Assembly: GCA_002306815.1 (NCBI GenBank)
Contig: DBTA01000037.1
Span: forward strand, 4,351 to 68,350
Source: Dehalococcoidia bacterium UBA1328
Lineage (GTDB): Bacteria; Chloroflexota; Dehalococcoidia; Lucifugimonadales; Lucifugimonadaceae
DNA: 64,000 nt
Reading direction: 5' to 3'
The notes under the pieces were generated by a model. The model was not told where the DNA came from. It ran no database searches and saw nothing but the letters and a program-made list of their open reading frames with translations. Position numbers and translations under genes: made by a program. This document shows positions 37,616-46,180 of this stretch, one piece after another (positions within the stretch are counted from its first letter, which is position 1; each line of letters starts with the position of its first letter).

Positions 37616-38446
37616 TTAATTTGATTCTGTGTCCGCTTTGCCAAGTCCTAACCTCACGCTGAAGTCGTAAACGAGACCGCCGAATGGTCCGCCAATTAGA
37701 GGTCCAAGTATGTAGACCCAGAATCCGCTGCGGGGTCCCGGGATCGCAATGTCTTCCCAGCCAGCAATAAACGCGACTATTCGCGGTCCGAAATCTCTCG
37801 CAGGGTTCCAGCCTGCTTGTGTTAAAGGGGCAAACAAAGCGATCAACACGGCGACCGTAAAACCTATAAAAAAAGGGGCGAGGCCCTTGTGCTGCAGCGC
37901 CACATTTCGTTTTTCGACGAGTGAGAATATCACCAATACAAGTACCGCGGTTCCAAACGCTTCGACCGCGAATGCGTGAAGAGGAGAAACAAACGTTTCA
38001 CCCGTAAACATAGCTGGGTTTGGAAAGTATTCGCCGAACGCCATAGCGCTTGCTTCGCTGCCTGCGTCACCCCGTGAGATTCCGTTGAGGGATTCGAACC
38101 TAGTTATTGCCGGGTGGAAGAGTGCTAGTACTGCAACACCCGCCAGTATTGCCCCGATGAGTTGCCCACCCCAGTAAGCGAACATACGGGTAAATGCGAA
38201 CTCCTTTCGACGGAGCAACGCGAATGCCAGGCTCACTGCCGGGTTCAAATGTGCTCCGGAAACCGAAGCGGTCACGTATATGGCGATCGTGACGCCGAAT
38301 CCCCAGATGACAGCGACCTGCCATAGTCCGACGTGTGCTTCCGTGAACACTGCTGCCGCAACCGAGCCTGTTCCAAACAGAACAAGCAAGAATGTTCCGA
38401 TTATTTCGGCTGTCACCTGTTTGGTAACCAGTTTCGTGTCGTTCAC
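37616..38446 (-). CDS. MIP-family channel, aquaglyceroporin-like
   Basis: A membrane channel of about 276 residues with six helices and two NPA boxes: SGAHLNPAVS near residue 65 and AGWNPARDFGP near 215. The Asp after the second NPA (NPARD) is the mark of glycerol-conducting members. It opens with QVTAEIIGTFLLVLFGTGSV. The long C-terminal arrangement GPLIGGPFGGLVYDF is usual. No ATG exists near the N-terminus; I use the GTG at 38446, while a TTG at 38494 would add 16 residues not typical of the family. No glycerol kinase lies nearby. Confidence 0.88.
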   Translation of the reverse strand: MNDTKLVTKQVTAEIIGTFLLVLFGTGSVAAAVFTEAHVGLWQVAVIWGFGVTIAIYVTASVSGAHLNPAVSLAFALLRRKEFAFTRMFAYWGGQLIGAILAGVAVLALFHPAITRFESLNGISRGDAGSEASAMAFGEYFPNPAMFTGETFVSPLHAFAVEAFGTAVLVLVIFSLVEKRNVALQHKGLAPFFIGFTVAVLIALFAPLTQAGWNPARDFGPRIVAFIAGWEDIAIPGPRSGFWVYILGPLIGGPFGGLVYDFSVRLGLGKADTESN

Positions 38447-38685
38447 TATTTCGCACTCTGGACTGATGGGATTGCGATTTTGGAATTTACACAAGCCAGA
38501 TACCAGATCTGCAATAGGCCTTAATACGGCATGAACTTAAGTGCCTGGTTGCGTCGGAAACGGAGTTTACGTTGATTGCAGGTACGAAGTCAGAGACTCG
38601 AGTCATTAACTGCCTACCAAACTTAGATTGAAATAGAAAAGTCCTCGATTGCAAACGTAAGCGTAATACTACGCCGTTGGTTTAA

Positions 38686-39000
38686 TCATAAATGAGTCAC
38701 CTTGCTCGGACCCTTCAAAACATCAAATCCTTTATCCGACAAGTTCGTAAAATTAGGATTATTTACTAAAGCCTGAGTGTACAGCTCACTGCCACGGTAG
38801 GCTTCACAATATTCTTTACTTTTCCAGTAGTACACACCGCCATAAGTATTGCTTGCTTCGTCACTTAGCCAAGCTTTTGATATCAAGCCGGGAAGTTGAG
38901 CAAAATTTGGCGCTACCTCATTTGCAATACCTTTAAATTCATCCTGGGTGATACCTTCAAGACAGAAATTTATGACCTGAACATATGCGACCTGGCTCAT
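38686..39000 (-). CDS. small YdhR-like protein
   Basis: A 104-residue protein starting MSQVAYVQVINF at an ATG seven bases after AAGGG; upstream in-frame ATGs at 39006 and 39027 are less well placed. The pattern (short beta strand, helix, ISKAWLSDEASNTYGGVYYW, then a helix with EAYRGSELY) fits the dimeric alpha/beta-barrel fold of YdhR-type monooxygenase-like proteins. No cofactor motif is expected in that fold. It is divergent from the gene at 39171 and shares the AT-rich composition of this islet. Confidence 0.7.
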   Translation of the reverse strand: MSQVAYVQVINFCLEGITQDEFKGIANEVAPNFAQLPGLISKAWLSDEASNTYGGVYYWKSKEYCEAYRGSELYTQALVNNPNFTNLSDKGFDVLKGPSKVTHL

Positions 39001-39170
39001 TTCCATTCCCTTTCTGTGAAAGATCATTTATCGGCGTTTAGTAATCGCCATCAATTACATCAATTAATGGTGGCAATGTAATAATAAATTCATAAAGTGC
39101 AAATATATATCCCTTGTTAGGGATATATTATTAGTGAAAACTGAGTTTATATTAATGTTCGGAGTTAGTT

Positions 39171-39461
39171 TTGTTATTTATTTCAAAATACAAAGTCAAC
39201 ACAGAATTCATGCGTGACTGTGTTTCAAGATTTGTAAATCAAGACCCTGCAGCAGAATTTCCTGAAGGTCTAAATCTTGTCGGGAGATGGCATGCGGCTG
39301 GCGACACTTGGGGCGTCATTATTACTGAAACCGATAACGCATCATTAATTACCGAATGGGCAATGAAATGGTCTGATGTGTGTGAAATAAGTACAGTCCC
39401 TGCATTGGACGATGAAGGGATTGGACCAGTAGCCCATGCTTGGGTTCAAACTCTTAATTAG
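39171..39461 (+). CDS. DUF3303-like small protein
   Basis: A 96-residue protein with a pattern I associate with DUF3303: NLVGRWHAAGDTWGVIITET, then LITEWAMKWSDVCEISTVPAL and DDEGIGPV. The fold is a probable ferredoxin-like dimer; the function is unknown. The start is a TTG at 39171 six bases after GGAG. The next gene follows after 64 bases on the same strand. Confidence 0.72.
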   Translation: MLFISKYKVNTEFMRDCVSRFVNQDPAAEFPEGLNLVGRWHAAGDTWGVIITETDNASLITEWAMKWSDVCEISTVPALDDEGIGPVAHAWVQTLN

Positions 39462-39525
39462 ATTGGGTGGCGATTGCAGATATTAAATAATCGCTGGTTC
39501 AACTTGCCAATAATAGGAATTTAGT

Positions 39526-39885
39526 ATGTACGAAGGAAAAACCCAGTTAACTAGGATCTGGACCATAAAATCTGATGACGTTGAAAAGATGAAGGAAAAT
39601 GCTAAGGCGCATACTGATTGGATGAAAGAAACTCATCACAGAAATGGCGATAAAGAATTACACTTTCTCAATTGGTCCATTGAAAAAGAGAAAAATGATG
39701 GGATCGAAACAGGAAATACACTTTTTGTATTGACAGAGGTTTATGAAACTGTCTCAGGAGTTGATGATCATTTCGAGCAAGCTCAAGATTCAGGTTTTAG
39801 TTTTATCCCTCATCGTGAAGTATTACAAAATCCTGAAAACCTCGTCATTTGCGACAGAGGAAGCGTAATTCAATCACTGTGGTAA
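39526..39885 (+). CDS. hypothetical small protein
   Basis: A 119-residue soluble protein (MYEGKTQLTRIWTIKSDDVE) with a strand-helix pattern similar in size to its two neighbours. I do not recognise a family. The ATG at 39526 follows AGGAAT. An intrinsic terminator at 39961 probably ends the 39171-39885 transcript. AT-rich codon use matches the islet. Confidence 0.65.
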   Translation: MYEGKTQLTRIWTIKSDDVEKMKENAKAHTDWMKETHHRNGDKELHFLNWSIEKEKNDGIETGNTLFVLTEVYETVSGVDDHFEQAQDSGFSFIPHREVLQNPENLVICDRGSVIQSLW

Positions 39886-39960
39886 GAGGCCATAACAGCC
39901 ACTGTGATTATAGAAATACAATTGGCAAGTAAGTGTTTGTTTTATTCAGTTGACAGTATT

Positions 39961-39989
39961 AAGCCCTCGCACAAATGCGGGGGCTTTTT
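39961..39989 (+). terminator. intrinsic terminator
   Basis: AAGCCCTCGCA, a CAAA loop and TGCGGGGGCTTTTTG form a strong GC stem with one mismatch followed by five T. It ends the small AT-rich operon. Confidence 0.85.
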
Positions 39990-40116
39990 GGTTGCTTGAT
40001 CTAATGTTGACAGAGTATCACCAATTAGGTAGTTGTTTTGTACTAGTGGCTCACTTGAAATAGTGCCGGTTGAATCATAAAGCGGAACGGTTGGCTGGAA
40101 TCACTGTAGCAACGTC

Positions 40117-42312
40117 CTAATGTTTACCAACTGCTGATCCGTTCGGCCACCAACTCAGTTCTCCGAGCCATGCCGCCATACTCGGGACGAGTAAAGCTCG
40201 GACTACAAACGTGTCGATCAACACGCCAAGCATTACCGCAAAACCCAGCTGGAAAATGTCGCGGAGCGGAAGCGTTGTGAGAACAGCGAATGTTCCAGCA
40301 AGAATGATTCCCGCAGAGGTAACTACCCCGCCCGTTCTTCCGACCGCCGTCGCCACTCCGTTTCTGAATCCTTCTTTTTCAACAGCTTCACGAATGCGCG
40401 ACATCACGAAAATGTTGTAGTCGGCTCCGAGCGCAACCAAGAATATGAACATCCAGACACCGTTTGAATAGGCGACTCCGGAGTGACCAAAAACCTGTTG
40501 GAAAATGAATATCGATAGACCAAATGTGGCACCGAAACTAACAACCACGCTGAACACCAGATAAAGAGGCGCCACAATCGACCTCAGCAGGAACACGAGT
40601 ACTGCAAAGATCGCAACAATTGACACCGGTGCGAGCCAGCGAATATCTGCGTCAATTGAAGCTTTTGTATCAGCCTGAACCGCTGTTTCACCACCTACCA
40701 GTACTCTCCCAGCTCCTGATCTAACTAGTTCCGAAGATTCTGTTAGTTCCCGAACGTCGACGATGTTCGAAAGCGATTCACTCGAGTACGGATCGTCGTC
40801 GAGTATTACTTCCAGTCGAGCTGTTGAGCCATCGGCTGAAATGTATCTAATGGCACCTTGCATTGCCGCTGTTTCAGGGTCAACAGGAACACCAATTGGT
40901 CGAGTCGGACCCGAGACTCTGAGTACTCCATCTGTACTAGCTATTGACGCTGCAAGCGACTCAATGGATTCCAACGAGTCTGCAACCGACGCGTTTTGTG
41001 ATTCGATAAATATTTCAGTTGGTGCGAGTTGTCCGGGAGGGAAGGCTTCCGCGAGCAGTCCGTAACCCTGTTTGGACTCTGCTGAGTCCGGGAATCCATC
41101 GATGAAATTGAAGCTCGGAATTATGGTCCAGGAGGGAAGAGTAGCTATGACTATTCCGAGCATCGTGATACTGAATACGATCCGTGGACGGCGAGCTACC
41201 AGGCGGCCTACTCGATCCCATATTCCAGTGGTTCGCACTGAGCTTTGCTGTATCAATGGTCGAGGCCAGAATGCCCATTTGCCCATCAGGGCGATCGCTG
41301 CGGGCATGGCGAAAAGTCCGGCGAGAAGCACGATGAATATCGCAATAGCAAGCATCGGTCCAAGTGAGCGGAACGAGCCGAACGATGCGAACGTGAGCGC
41401 AAACATCGCGACAATCGTTGTCCCAGCTGATCCTGCAATCGAAGGTCCGACGTTCGACATTGTGACTCGCATTGCGCTCCACTTATCGGGATTGTGCACC
41501 AGTTCTTCTCTGTAACGAGAAACAATGAACAGTGCGTAGTCGGTTCCTGCTCCGAACACAAGCACCGACATGATCGCAGTCACCTGACCGTTGAGCGGTA
41601 AGTCAAACTGTTGAGATAGCAATGCAGCTACAGATTGGGCGAGTATCAGTGCTGTTCCTATAACGAGTAACGGAACGATCGCGAGCGCGAGTGATCGGTA
41701 AATCACCAGCAGCAGCACGAGAACGAGAACAACTGTGATTAGCGTTACTCGTAGGTCGATTGACTGGAATACCTTTACGGCGTCATTGATTATTCCTGCA
41801 GGACCCGTAACTGCTGTTTCAACGTCGAGAGTTGCTCCGAATTCCGAGGCTTTTTCTGACAACCAATTGACTGCCTCACCGAACTCTGGTTCGGACGGAA
41901 CTCCTGAAATTGTCACAATCACCATCGAAGTGGATCCGTCAGATGAAACCAGGGTTGCCTGCGCTACTGATGACTCAGAAGGGGACAAAATCGAGCTGAT
42001 AGATTCTGGAGCGTCTGAACCCAGTAGGGTCGAGGTGAATTCTGCGACCGCAGAGCTGCGTTTGGAAGCAGAGTCGACGGAGCTAAATACCACGAGTGCC
42101 GGGACACCTTCGGATGCGGGGAATTTTTCCGCGCGAATCTTCATAGCCTCAACCGACTCAGCTCCTGCCGGGAGGAACTCGTCTTGTTCATTGGTCGTCA
42201 CGTCCGAGAGAGACGGTGCGACTGATGAAACTAAACCGATCAGGAGGAACCAGCCGACAATGCCGACTATGGCCCCCCTCGTTGTCGAAGAACTGAAAAG
42301 GTACTTGGTCAT
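40117..42312 (-). CDS. MMPL-family RND transporter
   Basis: About 731 residues with the RND/MMPL duplication: an N-terminal helix, an outer domain, five to six helices (VTLITVVLVLVLLLVIYRSL onward), a second outer domain from about residue 400, then six more helices (SIVAIFAVLVFLLRSIVAP onward). Charged helix motifs FGAGTDYALFIVSRYREEL and ALGADYNIFVMSRIREA are the family's proton-relay positions. It likely exports lipids or hydrophobic molecules with proton-motive force. The ATG at 42312 starts MTKYLFSSSTTRG; a TTG at 42324 is possible. It is divergent from the B12-XRE regulator, which is an attractive but unproven controller. Confidence 0.9.
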   Translation of the reverse strand: MTKYLFSSSTTRGAIVGIVGWFLLIGLVSSVAPSLSDVTTNEQDEFLPAGAESVEAMKIRAEKFPASEGVPALVVFSSVDSASKRSSAVAEFTSTLLGSDAPESISSILSPSESSVAQATLVSSDGSTSMVIVTISGVPSEPEFGEAVNWLSEKASEFGATLDVETAVTGPAGIINDAVKVFQSIDLRVTLITVVLVLVLLLVIYRSLALAIVPLLVIGTALILAQSVAALLSQQFDLPLNGQVTAIMSVLVFGAGTDYALFIVSRYREELVHNPDKWSAMRVTMSNVGPSIAGSAGTTIVAMFALTFASFGSFRSLGPMLAIAIFIVLLAGLFAMPAAIALMGKWAFWPRPLIQQSSVRTTGIWDRVGRLVARRPRIVFSITMLGIVIATLPSWTIIPSFNFIDGFPDSAESKQGYGLLAEAFPPGQLAPTEIFIESQNASVADSLESIESLAASIASTDGVLRVSGPTRPIGVPVDPETAAMQGAIRYISADGSTARLEVILDDDPYSSESLSNIVDVRELTESSELVRSGAGRVLVGGETAVQADTKASIDADIRWLAPVSIVAIFAVLVFLLRSIVAPLYLVFSVVVSFGATFGLSIFIFQQVFGHSGVAYSNGVWMFIFLVALGADYNIFVMSRIREAVEKEGFRNGVATAVGRTGGVVTSAGIILAGTFAVLTTLPLRDIFQLGFAVMLGVLIDTFVVRALLVPSMAAWLGELSWWPNGSAVGKH

Positions 42313-42819
42313 ATTTGAACTCAAAAAAATGTCGACCGTGGATTCAGAAAAGGTATCCCCCGCCGTCCGAATCGATCAACCAAATTCGGGAATCGTCGCT
42401 ACCGCCGAAATTTCGGTGACTCAAACCAGTAAGCGGAAATTGTTTTTCCGTTTGGTCCGTTCAGATCTCGGCCTGATATGCACTTTAGATAAGCGCTCCT
42501 AATTTAGTTGTAATCCACTGATGTCAAAACCTTGTCAAAAACGTGCGACGCATTGATTACCTCAGCAGAGGTCGATTTAGTAACAGGTGCTATCAGATCG
42601 AACCTGAACAGACTGTCTAATCCCCAGATAAGTGTCCTCACAGTTGCAAGAATGACTCCTACTTTACAGAGAGCGTACGTTTCGACTTCTTCTGTCTACA
42701 ACTAACTGGGAGTATCTCGGAATAATGGGTATATGCATCGCAACTAAAGTAATTTGTTGAATATATACTATAATGGCAGGTATGTGGTGTAAAGTCCGCA
42801 ATTATGAAAAAATGTTCGC
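42313..42819. promoter_or_regulatory. long divergent control region between the transporter and the B12-XRE regulator
   Basis: No gene is supported here. TGTCAAAA occurs at 42522-42529 and 42533-42540, exactly 11 bases apart; on the minus strand these read as two TTGACA-like hexamers facing the transporter. On the plus strand a TATAAT lies at 42769-42774, about 45 bases before the regulator ATG, without a good -35 box. A region this long between divergent genes, one of them a regulator, suggests an operator. Confidence 0.5.
42522..42540 (-). promoter_or_regulatory. 11-base direct repeat TGTCAAAA x2, possible operator or -35 element
   Basis: Two exact copies of TGTCAAAA with an 11-base period place both on the same face of the helix. 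On the minus strand they give TTTTGACA twice, so one may be the -35 box of the transporter promoter. It could be the regulator's binding site; by-eye evidence only. Confidence 0.35.
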
Positions 42820-43707
42820 ATGAGTAATAAATATTCAGTTCGACCACGAAAACCAGATCTCGAAAAAATCAGGCAGGAACTTCTGACTGCCCTGTTAGAA
42901 GGAAACGAAGTCGCTGCGTTACGCCTAGTAAATGAAACGATCACTAAGCGGTGGGAGCCATCATTCGTTTACGTGCATGTTGTTGGCCACTGCCTGGCAG
43001 AGATTGGAACGAGATGGCACGCAGGCGAATTGGCTATTCCCGTAGAACATCGGGCGACGCAGATTGCTCTCAGATTGCTCTATCAAGCCCAGAGCTTCTA
43101 TGTAAATGGAAAACGAATCGGCCGGAAAGCGATCATCACCTCAGTCCAGGGTGACAACCACGTGATAGGCGGACTTACGTTTGCTGATCTGCTTCGTTTT
43201 GACGGTTGGGATGTTCAGTTTTTGGGAGCGGACTCTCCGATAGATACCGTTGTCGACCTAGTAGAGCAAGAATCTCCCGACTTGGTGGGGCTGTCAGTCA
43301 CAATTGAAAAGTTTGTTCCGAATGCTGTGTCGACGATAGATGGGATAAAAAAGCTCGATAACTCGCCTGCAATTGCGGTCGGCGGGGCTGCCGCTCACCA
43401 GGCATCCCTTAGCACAGCTGATTTTCATGGGACTGATGCTGTAAAAGCGATCGAGTGGGTTAGGCAACACTTCAATCTCGATGAAACCTCGTTGCCGATT
43501 GAGGTCATGCTTGCTGAACTCGGCGACCGTATCCAGTCCCTTCGAAAAGACCGCGGATTTAGTCAGCAGGGCCTGGCCAATGAGGCAGGATTGGATCGCA
43601 GCTACATTAGTGCTGTGGAGCACGGCAAACAGAATGTTAGTTTCGCCACATTAAAAGCAATCGGCGACGCGCTTGGCGTCAGTATCAGCTATCTTGTTGC
43701 TGGTTGA
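42820..43707 (+). CDS. cobalamin-binding regulator with C-terminal XRE HTH domain
   Basis: A 295-residue protein in three parts. Residues about 15-95 form the helical cap of B12-binding modules, with W66 and E76-H77 spaced exactly as the W-x9-EH motif known from CarH-type AdoCbl photoreceptors. Residues about 100-215 are the Rossmann B12 domain: D112-x-H114-x-x-G117 (lower-ligand motif), VGLSVTIEKF and AIAVGGAAAH. Residues about 232-292 are a Cro/CI-type helix-turn-helix (IQSLRKDRGFSQQGLANEAG, then LDRSYISAVEHGKQNVSF). In known CarH/LitR proteins the DNA-binding domain is N-terminal and MerR-like; here it is C-terminal and XRE-like. Cobalamin binding is strongly suggested; light or B12-level sensing is inferred. 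Confidence 0.9.
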   Translation: MSNKYSVRPRKPDLEKIRQELLTALLEGNEVAALRLVNETITKRWEPSFVYVHVVGHCLAEIGTRWHAGELAIPVEHRATQIALRLLYQAQSFYVNGKRIGRKAIITSVQGDNHVIGGLTFADLLRFDGWDVQFLGADSPIDTVVDLVEQESPDLVGLSVTIEKFVPNAVSTIDGIKKLDNSPAIAVGGAAAHQASLSTADFHGTDAVKAIEWVRQHFNLDETSLPIEVMLAELGDRIQSLRKDRGFSQQGLANEAGLDRSYISAVEHGKQNVSFATLKAIGDALGVSISYLVAG

Positions 43708-43843
43708 TTGTCCACCTAGAAGCGTGTTGCTCCTGCGCTTCGCTTTCAATTCGGCAGTGAGATTTCGTCTTACGTAGTCGCCAACTCTCGTGTAAAGTCG
43801 GCGCCGGTTTTGATGTGAGAACAGAAGCAGCAGGAGTGCGAAA

Positions 43844-45022
43844 TTGAAGATTACAGCTGTCCGCCCATGGATTATTCACGTTCCGTGGAGTGAACGACCC
43901 GGCGAGAAGCCTTCCGAGGACAATAAGAAAGAGCTGCTTTTTTGCCAGATAGACACCGACGAGGGTGTCACTGGTTGGGGTGAGGTCACAACCTACCCTG
44001 GTGTTGCTGGCAATCGTTCTATCGCACACATGATTCGGGAGGTCGGGGCAACCCTTATTGGCCGAGATCCTGCACACATAGAACGAATTTGGATCGACAA
44101 CGTTCGAACGATGACTTACGTAGGCACCCGCGGAGCGGTATCGGCAACTGCCAGCGCCATCGATATTGCTTTGTGGGACATCCGAGGCAAGGTAATCAAC
44201 CTGCCGATTTACATGCTGATGGGTGGCCCTGTTCGAGATCGCATTGCGCTCTATACGCACCCACCGGCGACAACTAATCTGGAACAGGCGCGAAAAGATG
44301 CACGCGCCATCGTCGATGCTGGATATGAAGCGTTCAAGTTCGACCCGATGATGCACAACATTCCGGAAGGCAATGCGCACTATGTCGATGGTCAACTTTC
44401 TCGGAAAGGTCTCGAAGAAGCGTGGGAGATAACGGCGGCGATCAGAGACGAAATTGGTCCGGCTCCTGAGCTACTCATTGACGCTCACGGCAAGTACAAC
44501 GTTCCGACTGCAATCGACCTGTGCCTGGGTCTCGAACAATCGAACATTTTCTGGTTCGAAGAGCCGGTACCGGTTGAAAGTAACCACGCACTCCGCCAGG
44601 TTCGTGAGAGGATCAATGCCAAGATATCGGTCGGGGAACGCCTTTTCACCCGATGGGAGTTCATTGAGGTGTTCGAAAAGGAACTTGCGGACTTCGTGAT
44701 GCCCGACGTGACATGGACAGGCGGAATTTCCGAGCTAAAGAAGATTGCAACTCTTGCTGAGTCGTACTACGTTCCGATTTCACCACACGATGCCAGCGGA
44801 CCGATCAACGTAATGGCTGGTGCGCAAGTGATGATGACAGTGCCGAACTTCTACAAGCTCGAAACGAGCCGTTACGATCTGAGCGACTACAACCAGTTCA
44901 TAGATGAGCCTCTAAACATACGAGAGGGCCACCTCCACATTCCTGAAGACAAGCCGGGTCTCGGTGTGAACCTCGTTCCAGAGGCGCTTGAGCGCTTCGC
45001 AATCGAAGGATTTGCTGGTTAA
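43844..45022 (+). CDS. enolase-superfamily dehydratase, mandelate racemase/DgoD-like
   Basis: A 392-residue (beta/alpha)8 enzyme that abstracts the alpha proton of a carboxylate. Metal ligands fit Asp in LLIDAHGKY near residue 210, Glu in FWFEEPVP near 237 and Glu in SVGERLF near 263. His in ISPHDASG near 313 is a candidate catalytic base, and Asp-x-His in IDAHGK recalls galactonate/mannonate dehydratases. The capping domain holds GVTGWGEVTTYPG. The TTG at 43844 follows CAGGAG at 7 bases. A sugar acid is the likely substrate; which one is open. A strong hairpin follows the gene. Confidence 0.9.
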   Translation: MKITAVRPWIIHVPWSERPGEKPSEDNKKELLFCQIDTDEGVTGWGEVTTYPGVAGNRSIAHMIREVGATLIGRDPAHIERIWIDNVRTMTYVGTRGAVSATASAIDIALWDIRGKVINLPIYMLMGGPVRDRIALYTHPPATTNLEQARKDARAIVDAGYEAFKFDPMMHNIPEGNAHYVDGQLSRKGLEEAWEITAAIRDEIGPAPELLIDAHGKYNVPTAIDLCLGLEQSNIFWFEEPVPVESNHALRQVRERINAKISVGERLFTRWEFIEVFEKELADFVMPDVTWTGGISELKKIATLAESYYVPISPHDASGPINVMAGAQVMMTVPNFYKLETSRYDLSDYNQFIDEPLNIREGHLHIPEDKPGLGVNLVPEALERFAIEGFAG

Positions 45023-45040
45023 TTAGCTGCTGAATCGAAC

Positions 45041-45098
45041 AAATGAAAAGGCTCCCAGTTTGAGAAATATTTCTCGGAAATCGGGAGATTTTTCATTT
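45041..45098. terminator. long bidirectional hairpin terminator
   Basis: AAATGAAAA, CTCCC and TTT on the left pair with AAA, GGGAG and TTTTCATTT on the right, around an inner perfect palindrome GAGAAATATTTCTC (45062-45075). It sits between the convergent enolase and aldo/keto reductase genes and carries A and T runs on its two sides, as for terminators that work both ways. Confidence 0.8.
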
Positions 45099-45122
45099 GT
45101 TGGTGATCTGGCTGTCTAATTT

Positions 45123-46127
45123 CTACCAACGGTGATCGTTTGGAGCGAAGCTCGCTTCATAGTACTCCGCAACGTGTTCGCCCGGTGGAACCACTCCATC
45201 GAGTGCTTCGTCGACTTCTGGGTCAATCTCGACATCAATTGCGCCCATGTTTTCCTGCAACTGGCCAAGCGTACGCGGACCGACCAACGGCGCTGTCACG
45301 CCGGGGCGACTCATTACCCAGGCAAGAGCGAGTTGTGTGACTGTGCAATTCTTCGCTTCGGCAATAGGAACGAGAGCATCCACGATGTCGACCACAGTGT
45401 TGCTCATTCGGAGCTGCTTCTTTGGATCGGTTTCGTCGGCATATCGCGATCCTTCAGGGTGTTTTGAACCTTTGGCGTACTTACCGGTAAGGCCTCCACC
45501 GGCGAGTGGACTCCACGGAATCTGGGCGAGTCCGTAGGTCTGGCACATAGGGAGATGTTCGCGTTCGATTCGACGATCGGCCATGTTGTAGGGAGATTGA
45601 TCGGATACAAAGCGGTTCAACCCCAGCTCTTTGGAAGCCCAGAGCGATTCGACTACCTGCCATGATCCGAAGTTAGAAGTTCCGATGTATCGGACTTTTC
45701 CGGTTCGGATCAGATCGTCCATTGCTCTAAGCGATTCATCTATGGCGATGTGCTTTGACGGTCGATGGAACTGATAGAGATCGATGTGATCAACCTGCAT
45801 TCGCTTCAAACTGGCATCGCACTGCTCAATGATGTGATGCCGTGAGTTTCCTACATCGTTCGGTCCGTCGCCCATTGCGCCATTGACCTTTGTCGCAAGG
45901 ATCACTTCGTTACGTTTACCGTTTCGTTTTAATGCATCACCTACGATCATTTCGCTCTTGCTGCCGGCGTAAACATTGGCTGTGTCGATGATGTTGATGC
46001 CCTGATCGAGTGCGTAGTCGATCATCTCGTAGGAATCTTCAGCCGAGGCTCGACCGCCGAACATCATCGTGCCAAGGACGAGTGGGCTGATATTTACACC
46101 GGTTCTTCCGAATTCAACGTAGTTCAT
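45123..46127 (-). CDS. aldo/keto reductase, second paralog
   Basis: A 334-residue AKR beginning MNYVEFGRTGVNISPLVLG, with catalytic Tyr in NIIDTANVYAGSKSE, Lys in VILATKVNG and His in IDLYQFHRPS; YIGTSNFGSWQV and ALAWVMSRPGVTAPLVGPRT follow the usual order. The length and start (ATG 46127 after AAGGAAAC) are good. It is the last gene of a minus-strand group with a sulfatase remnant and an RraA-like protein, which suggests breakdown of a sulfated or oxidised sugar-like substrate; that is inferred. Confidence 0.92.
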   Translation of the reverse strand: MNYVEFGRTGVNISPLVLGTMMFGGRASAEDSYEMIDYALDQGINIIDTANVYAGSKSEMIVGDALKRNGKRNEVILATKVNGAMGDGPNDVGNSRHHIIEQCDASLKRMQVDHIDLYQFHRPSKHIAIDESLRAMDDLIRTGKVRYIGTSNFGSWQVVESLWASKELGLNRFVSDQSPYNMADRRIEREHLPMCQTYGLAQIPWSPLAGGGLTGKYAKGSKHPEGSRYADETDPKKQLRMSNTVVDIVDALVPIAEAKNCTVTQLALAWVMSRPGVTAPLVGPRTLGQLQENMGAIDVEIDPEVDEALDGVVPPGEHVAEYYEASFAPNDHRW

Positions 46128-46180
46128 ATCGTTGTTTCCTTATTTCTAAGTTTGGCTCTGAGAATGTAGGCAAAGAACAC

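Noticed and set aside
41735..42502. 255-codon plus-strand frame antisense to the transporter
   Set aside because: Ser/Thr/Ala-rich shadow of the MMPL gene, with no ribosome-binding site or family.
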